NCBI GenBank assembly: GCA_025403435.1
Contig: CM046341.1
Location: forward strand, 7,339,219 to 7,403,218
Length of the DNA: 64,000 nucleotides
Source: Artocarpus heterophyllus
Lineage: Eukaryota; Streptophyta; Magnoliopsida; Rosales; Moraceae
Direction: 5' to 3'
The position numbers and the translations under genes are program-made. Shown here in pieces: positions 59,384 to 64,000 of the stretch; position 1 is the first letter of the stretch; each line of letters opens with the position of its first letter. The notes under the pieces were generated by a model. It had not been told where the DNA came from and searched no databases. It worked only from the letters and a program-made list of their open reading frames with translations.

Positions 59384-59620
59384 GATTTATGGTTGCACAC
59401 CCCTAGGTGGTGATTATAAATCAAGGATAAAATATTGAAACGATGGTTATACACTCACATTAATTTTATTATTAACCTCCCCTAGGAGCTCTGTTAATAA
59501 AATTAATGGCTAAAGAAATGATTATTAATATATGCTGGATCATATGGGTTCTAGATGGCATATATTAATCAGGAGGGGATTTGTGTTCTTGATTGAATTT
59601 GGCATGACTCCCCTAGGAGT
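59384..59620 (+). other. Series of stem-loops with CCCCTAGG tips in the D leader
   Basis: Stem 1: GATTTAT (59384-59390) with ATAAATC (59416-59422), tip ACCCCTAGGT. Stem 2: ATTAATTTTATT (from 59459) with AATAAAATTAAT (to 59507), tip CTCCCCTAGGAG. Stem 3: ATTAATATATGC (59524-59535) with GCATATATTAAT (59558-59569), a different loop. Stem 4: ACTCCCCTAGGAGT near 59607-59620. Three of four tips share CCCCTAGG. Confidence 0.65.
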
Positions 59621-59784
59621 TTGTTGAATTATGAGTTGGAAATTATCGTTGTAAGGTTGTGATATTTTCAAGGTTTTGATACATAAACACATTTGTATGA
59701 TTTTTACATGATTGTGTTATCTTACTAAATTATTATTATATGTTTGCTTATATTTGGCATATGATTCTTTATTGTAGATTAAAA

Positions 59785-60667
59785 ATGTCTAAAAACACTT
59801 TATCATCGATACTTGACAAAACCTATTAACCAGCGAGAACTATGATGATTGGAAACGGAACCTAGAAATCGTCATGTCCTTTAAGAAACTGAAATATGTA
59901 CTGACAACCCCTTGTCCTCCTAAGCCTACAAGAGACTCAAGTAATGAGCAATTCTAAGCTTATGATCACTAGAAAGATGCTAATGATCAAGCCCGCTGCT
60001 ATGTTATGGCTAGCATGAACAACGTGCTGCAGGCTCAACATCAAGATTATGAGACTGCAAGGCAGATCTTGGATAATCTTGAAGATATGTTTGGAGGCCA
60101 AGCCATAACAAAGCGGCAATGGGCACTTCAAAAACTCTTAAACTGTAGACAGAGGCGAGGACATTTGTAAAGGAGCACATGATGTTGGTCATGGGTTACC
60201 TCGCTAAGGCTCAAACCAATGGAGCTGACATCGATGCTGAAACTCAGATGACTATGGTCTTTGAGACTCTGTCTAAGGAATTTATTTCATTTAGAGCTAC
60301 TTTTAATTTAAGCAATAGACGGGATATGACCTTGACGGAATTGATGAAACAATTACAGGAGTTTGAACTGCTTATCAAGGAGTCTCCTGCGAGTGGTGAG
60401 GGCAACATGGTAGCTGCTTCTAGTTCCAATCCTATCTCTGGGAATGGAAAGAAGCAACGGGTCAAGAACGGGAAGTCTTCTATTTCTGCTACTACCAAGA
60501 GCAAGAAGAAGAAGAAGAAGAAGAAGAACCCAAAGAAACTTAAGTGCATCTTCTGTGGAAAGGTCAGGTATATTAAGAAGCATTGCAAGGACTTCCTTTC
60601 CAAAGGAGGGAGGTGTGATCTTCTGTATTTAGAAACTTGTTTGGTTGAGGAATCCAGTGACATCTAG
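59785..60667 (+). pseudogene. Element D gag
   Basis: The ATG at 59785 starts MSKNTLSSILDKT. Copia gag then appears in shifted frames: ENYDDWKRNLEIVMSFKKL, then DANDQARCYVMASMNNVLQ and NLEDMFGGQAITKRQWALQK. Stops occur at 59955 (TAA) and 59970 (TAG) and the frame shifts near 60155. From 60179 an open segment continues (MGYLAKAQTNGADIDAETQM, ETLSKEFISFRATFNL, a (AAG)n polylysine run at about 60502-60528) to the knuckle CIFCGKVRYIKKHC, whose expected H is Y. The frame stops at 60665. Confidence 0.88.
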
Positions 60668-63600
60668 GTAGATTCTGGTGCAACTAATCATGTTTGTGTT
60701 TCTTTGTAGGGGTTCAAAGAAATGAGAAGTCTGCTACATGAAGACTTCACGCTTCGGATGGGCGATGGATCCTTGGGCTCAATGGAAGCAGTGGGAGACA
60801 TCCATCTTTATTTTGATAATTATAGGAATTTATTTTGCAAGATTGTTTTTATGTTCCTAATTTTAAAAGGAATTTAATTTCTATAGCTTGCTTATTTAAA
60901 GACTCCTACTTGGTTTCTTTTAATGATAAAGTGATGATTCATAAAAACAAATCTTTTATTAGTTCTGGATGGATGCAAAATAATCTATATTTTATCAAAC
61001 CTAAGATGGACTTATTGCTTAATGCTGAGATAAATGATAATAACTCTAAAAGACTTAAAACTTCTCACTCTAATAAGACTTATCTTTGACATTTGCACCT
61101 TGCTCATATTAACTTGAATAGGATTCAAAGGTTGGTAAAGGATGGACCTTTAAGTCAATTAAAGGTGGAATCTATACCTCAATGTGAATCTTGTTTGGAG
61201 GGTAAAATGACCAAAAGACCATTCAGGTCTAAGGGCAATAAGGCCGAAGGGGTTCTAGAACTTGTTTATAGTGATGTTTGTGGACCAATGAACATCCGAG
61301 CACGAGGAGGGTATGAGTACTTGTCACTTTTATTGACGATTACTCTAGATATGGGTATGTGTACTTGATGCACTACAAAAGCGAAACTTTTGACAAGTTC
61401 AGGGAGTTTCGAGCTGAAGTGGAAAAGCAATTGGGTAGACCCATAAAGGCACTTCGATCAGATCGAGGTGGGGAATACCTTTTTGATGAGTTCTTGGAAC
61501 ACTTGTTAGAGAATGGGATTTTATCCCATTTGACTACACCGGGCACTCTGTAGCAGAATGGCGTAGCAGAGAGAAGAAATAGGACTTTGTTGGACATGAT
61601 TAGGTCCATGATAAGTTATTCATCATTGCCTTTATCCTTTTGGGGATATGCACTACAAACCACATGTTATCTTTTGAACAATGTGCCTTCAAAATCGATC
61701 CCTAAAACTCCTCACGAGTTGTGGACAGGTAGGAAGACATCCTTAAACCATATTCGCATATAGGGATGTCTGGCTCATGTCCTGTTTAAGGATCCGAATA
61801 AGTTGGAAGCACATTCGAAAGTTTGTGTGTTTGTAGGATATCTAAAAGGGACTAAAGGGGGTTATTTCTATAACCCAAAGGAAAATAAAGTCGTGGTTTC
61901 AACTAATGCAACTTTCCTTGAGGAGAGTTACATGGACGACTTTAAACCTCGAAGCAAAGTGGTGCTTGAGGAGTTAAGGAGTGATCCGATCACTCTGGAG
62001 GTTCCGAATGAAACCGTTTCGATCAGTGTAGAAAAACCAAACAAACCTAAACAACAACCTCAGGGGCTTCGGCGTAGTGGGAGGATCGGGCGTCAACTTG
62101 AGAGGTATATGTTCAATGGGGAGGTCTTCTTGGCTAAACCAGATGAACATGACAGGGATCCTTATACTTACGCAGAAGCTATGGAGGATGTTGATTCAAA
62201 ACTCTAGACAGAGGCCATGAACACAGAGATGAAGTCTATGGAGACTAATCAGGTCTGGAAGCTTGTGGATCTTCCTGAAGGGGTAAAACCCATAGGGTGT
62301 CAGTGGATCTACAAGAGGAAAAGAGGAGTGGATGGAAAGGTCAAAACCTTTAAGGTTAGACTGGTAGCTAAGGGTTATACACAAAAGGAAAGAATCGATT
62401 ATGAGGAAACCTTTTCTCCTGTAGCCATGCTTAAGTCCATCCAGATTCTCTTATCCATAGCTGCCGCTCTCGACTACGAGATTTGGCAGATGAATGTCAA
62501 GACGGCTTTTTTGAATGGCTGTCTTGTTGAGTCCATTTATATGGAACAACCAGACGGGTTCAAGGTCACGGGTCAAGAGGGTAAGGTTTGTAAGCTGCTA
62601 AAGTCAATTTATGGACTCAAGCAGGCTTCTCATTCTTGGAACATAAGATTTAATTAGGTGATCAAGACTTATGGGTTCTCACAAAATGTGGATGAACCAT
62701 GTGTTTACAAACACATTAAAGATGGGAAGGTGGTTTTTCTGCTGCTCTATGTAGATGACATTCTGCTAATTGGCAATGATGTTGGGGCATTGTCATCGGT
62801 CAAATTATAGTTGACCAATTAGTTTGACATGAAGGATTTAGGTGAGGTTAATTTTATTCTCGGTATCTAGATCTTGTGGAATAGGACGAACAAAATGATA
62901 GCTTTGTCCTAGGCCGGCTACATAGATAAAATTCTCAGGAGGTTTGCAATGCAGGATTCTAAGAAAGGTGGGCAACCATCTAGATCTTGGATTACTCTTT
63001 CTAAGAAAGACTCTCCAAAGTCTTATGAAGAAAGAGAATACATGAAGAATGTGTCTTATGCTTCGACAGTGGGTAGTCTCATGTATGCCATGCTTTGCAC
63101 ACGACCGGATATTAGCTATGCGATCGGGATTGTAAGTCGATTTCAGGCGGATCAAGGACCGAACCATTGGGTTGCGGTAAAGCATGTTTTCAAGTACCTA
63201 AGAAGGACTCGAGGGTATATGCTTGTATATTCAGGTGAGGATCTGACTTCTCTAGGATATACTGACTTAGATTTTTAATCCTGTCTAGATTCTAAGAAAT
63301 CGACTTCGGGTTTTATGTTTACTCTAGGCGGCGGTGCCATTAGTCAGAGAAGTGCGAAACAAGGTTGCACTTCAGATTCAACGATGGAGGCCGAGTATGT
63401 GGCAGCTAGTGATGCTTCAGAAGAAGCAGTGTGGCTTCGCAAGTTCCTTGGAGATCTTGAGGTTGTTCCTGGTCTAAATAAGGCAGTATCACTGTACTGT
63501 GATAACAGTGCGGCAGTTAAGGAACCAAGATTTCACAAGAAGAGTAAGTATATCGATCGAAAGTATCATGTGATAAAAGACTTCGTTGAGGGCGGGCATG

Positions 63601-63728
63601 TCATGGTGTGCAAGATCGCATCAGAGGACAATTTAGCTTATCCATTTACGAAAACACTTATTGAGAGAGTCTTTGAGAGACATGAGGAAGCTATGGGGAT
63701 GCGAGATTTGTCATATTTACTCACTTAG
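60668..63728 (+). pseudogene. Element D pol (protease, integrase, RT, RNase H)
   Basis: In order: protease VDSGATNHVCVSL (60668 on). GAG-pre-integrase module HLAHINLNRIQRLVKDGPL ... CESCLEGKMTKRPF (61090-61220). Integrase core with D in YSDVCGPMN, D in LRSDRGGEYL and E in [10 protein letters not shown] (61265-61600). RT from 62217 (NQVWKLVDLPEGVKPIGCQW, QMNVKTAFLNGCL, LLYVDDILLIGND at about 62740). RNase H (TRPDISYAIG, MEAEYVAASDASEEAVWL, YCDNSAA) ending 63728. Stops begin at 60707, 61087, 61551, 61761, 62205, 62655, 62808, 62820, 62868, 62910 and 63276. Frame changes lie between 60710 and 60835 and near 61322. All domains remain recognisable, but no product can be made. Confidence 0.94.
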
Positions 63729-63742
63729 TGCAAGCGAAAGAT

Positions 63743-64000
63743 TGTTAGACATGTACACCCTAAGGAGTAAAAATGTAATATGTTTTTGGAGACATTTTTA
63801 TCAACAAAGAATTTATTCATTATTTATATACCAAATCTTGTCCTCTTTACGTTCATATTTGTTGAATATATGTTAAGCAAATAATAGTTTGAGACTGTCA
63901 GTCTAAACCTTAAGAATTGGGCATATGATGAACGGATTATGCGGAAGACACGATTCTTAAGGTGATGGTCTAAATCATACGATCCGCAATCGAGGAAATA
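63743..64000 (+). repeat. Element D 3' LTR, truncated by window end
   Basis: Matches 56149-56406 from TGTTAGACATG on. A purine-rich GCAAGCGAAAGAT precedes it, a weak polypurine tract. Confidence 0.93.

Larger units (their letters stand above)
58192..59784 (+). other. Element D leader
   Basis: A long leader of about 1.6 kb with no usable open frame. It holds a motif cluster (58645-58830) and a series of stem-loops (59384-59620). Possible roles are RNA packaging or translation control. Nothing in it resembles a protein. Confidence 0.7.
56149..64000 (+). mobile_element. Element D: Ty1/copia retrotransposon, 3' LTR cut by the window end
   Basis: The 5' LTR (56149-58177) starts TGTTAGACATG and ends TTTAACA. 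An initiator-Met primer site follows, then a 1.6-kb leader, gag and pol. A second LTR start, TGTTAGACATG, is at 63743. Integrase precedes reverse transcriptase, which defines Ty1/copia. The left flank is TGATC, and its partner lies beyond the window. The first 255 bp of the two LTRs differ at about 19 positions by eye, mostly transitions, so this is an old copy. Pol has 14 in-frame stops and at least two frame changes. Confidence 0.95.

Noticed and set aside
60244..60663. 139-codon minus-strand frame with a polyphenylalanine stretch
   Set aside because: Antisense shadow of the polylysine-containing gag of element D.

Overview
The window looks like repeat-rich chromosomal DNA from a flowering plant, most likely a dicot. 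It is AT-rich and I see no host gene in it. Almost everything recognisable is an LTR retrotransposon or a smaller mobile element: plant chromovirus (Tekay/Del-like Ty3/gypsy), Athila-like Ty3/gypsy, Ty1/copia, SINE-like fold-backs, MITEs and TRIM-like short LTRs. Primer binding sites match plant initiator-Met tRNA (elements A, B, D) and tRNA-Asp (element C). Species cannot be told from the sequence alone.

Layout. 1-1439: AT-rich spacer with a short LTR-like repeat (851-1064). 1440-17939: a plus-strand solo LTR with target duplication GTTGA, split at 3175/15794 by a complete minus-strand chromovirus, element A (3176-15793, duplication GTCTA, two 3211-bp LTRs). The solo LTR also holds a SINE-like fold-back (16311-16888). 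17945-25405: gene-free spacer with MITE-like repeats, a second TRIM-like LTR in inverted orientation (23635-23851) and degenerate tandem repeats. 25409-36410: minus-strand chromovirus B (duplication ATTGT), which landed three bases inside one end of a double palindrome (remainder 36416-37274). 37881-49664: Athila-like element C on the plus strand, the best preserved element, with a gag-pol frame of about 1570 codons broken once near its end. 49665-56148: spacer with tandem repeats, a Tourist-like MITE (54014-54178) and LTR-like debris. 56149-64000: plus-strand Ty1/copia element D, decayed by 14 in-frame stops, its 3' LTR running off the window.

How the parts relate. Each element has the usual order: LTR, tRNA primer site, leader, gag, protease, then reverse transcriptase/RNase H/integrase (gypsy) or integrase/reverse transcriptase/RNase H (copia), polypurine tract, LTR. 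None has an intact pol by eye. LTR differences counted by eye over a few hundred bases suggest A and C are youngest (about 1.5-2%), B older (about 3-7% by segment) and D older (about 7%). These are rough estimates, not alignments.

Most unusual: clusters of a 14-bp near-palindrome, TTCGGCAGGCCGAA, occur near both ends of the B-family gypsy LTRs and also in the LTR and leader of the unrelated copia element D. Other points of interest are a remnant leader reading frame with an acidic tail in A, repeated stem-loops with CCCCTAGG tips in the D leader, inverted SINE-like dimers, and a strong TAG bias among the stops in D.
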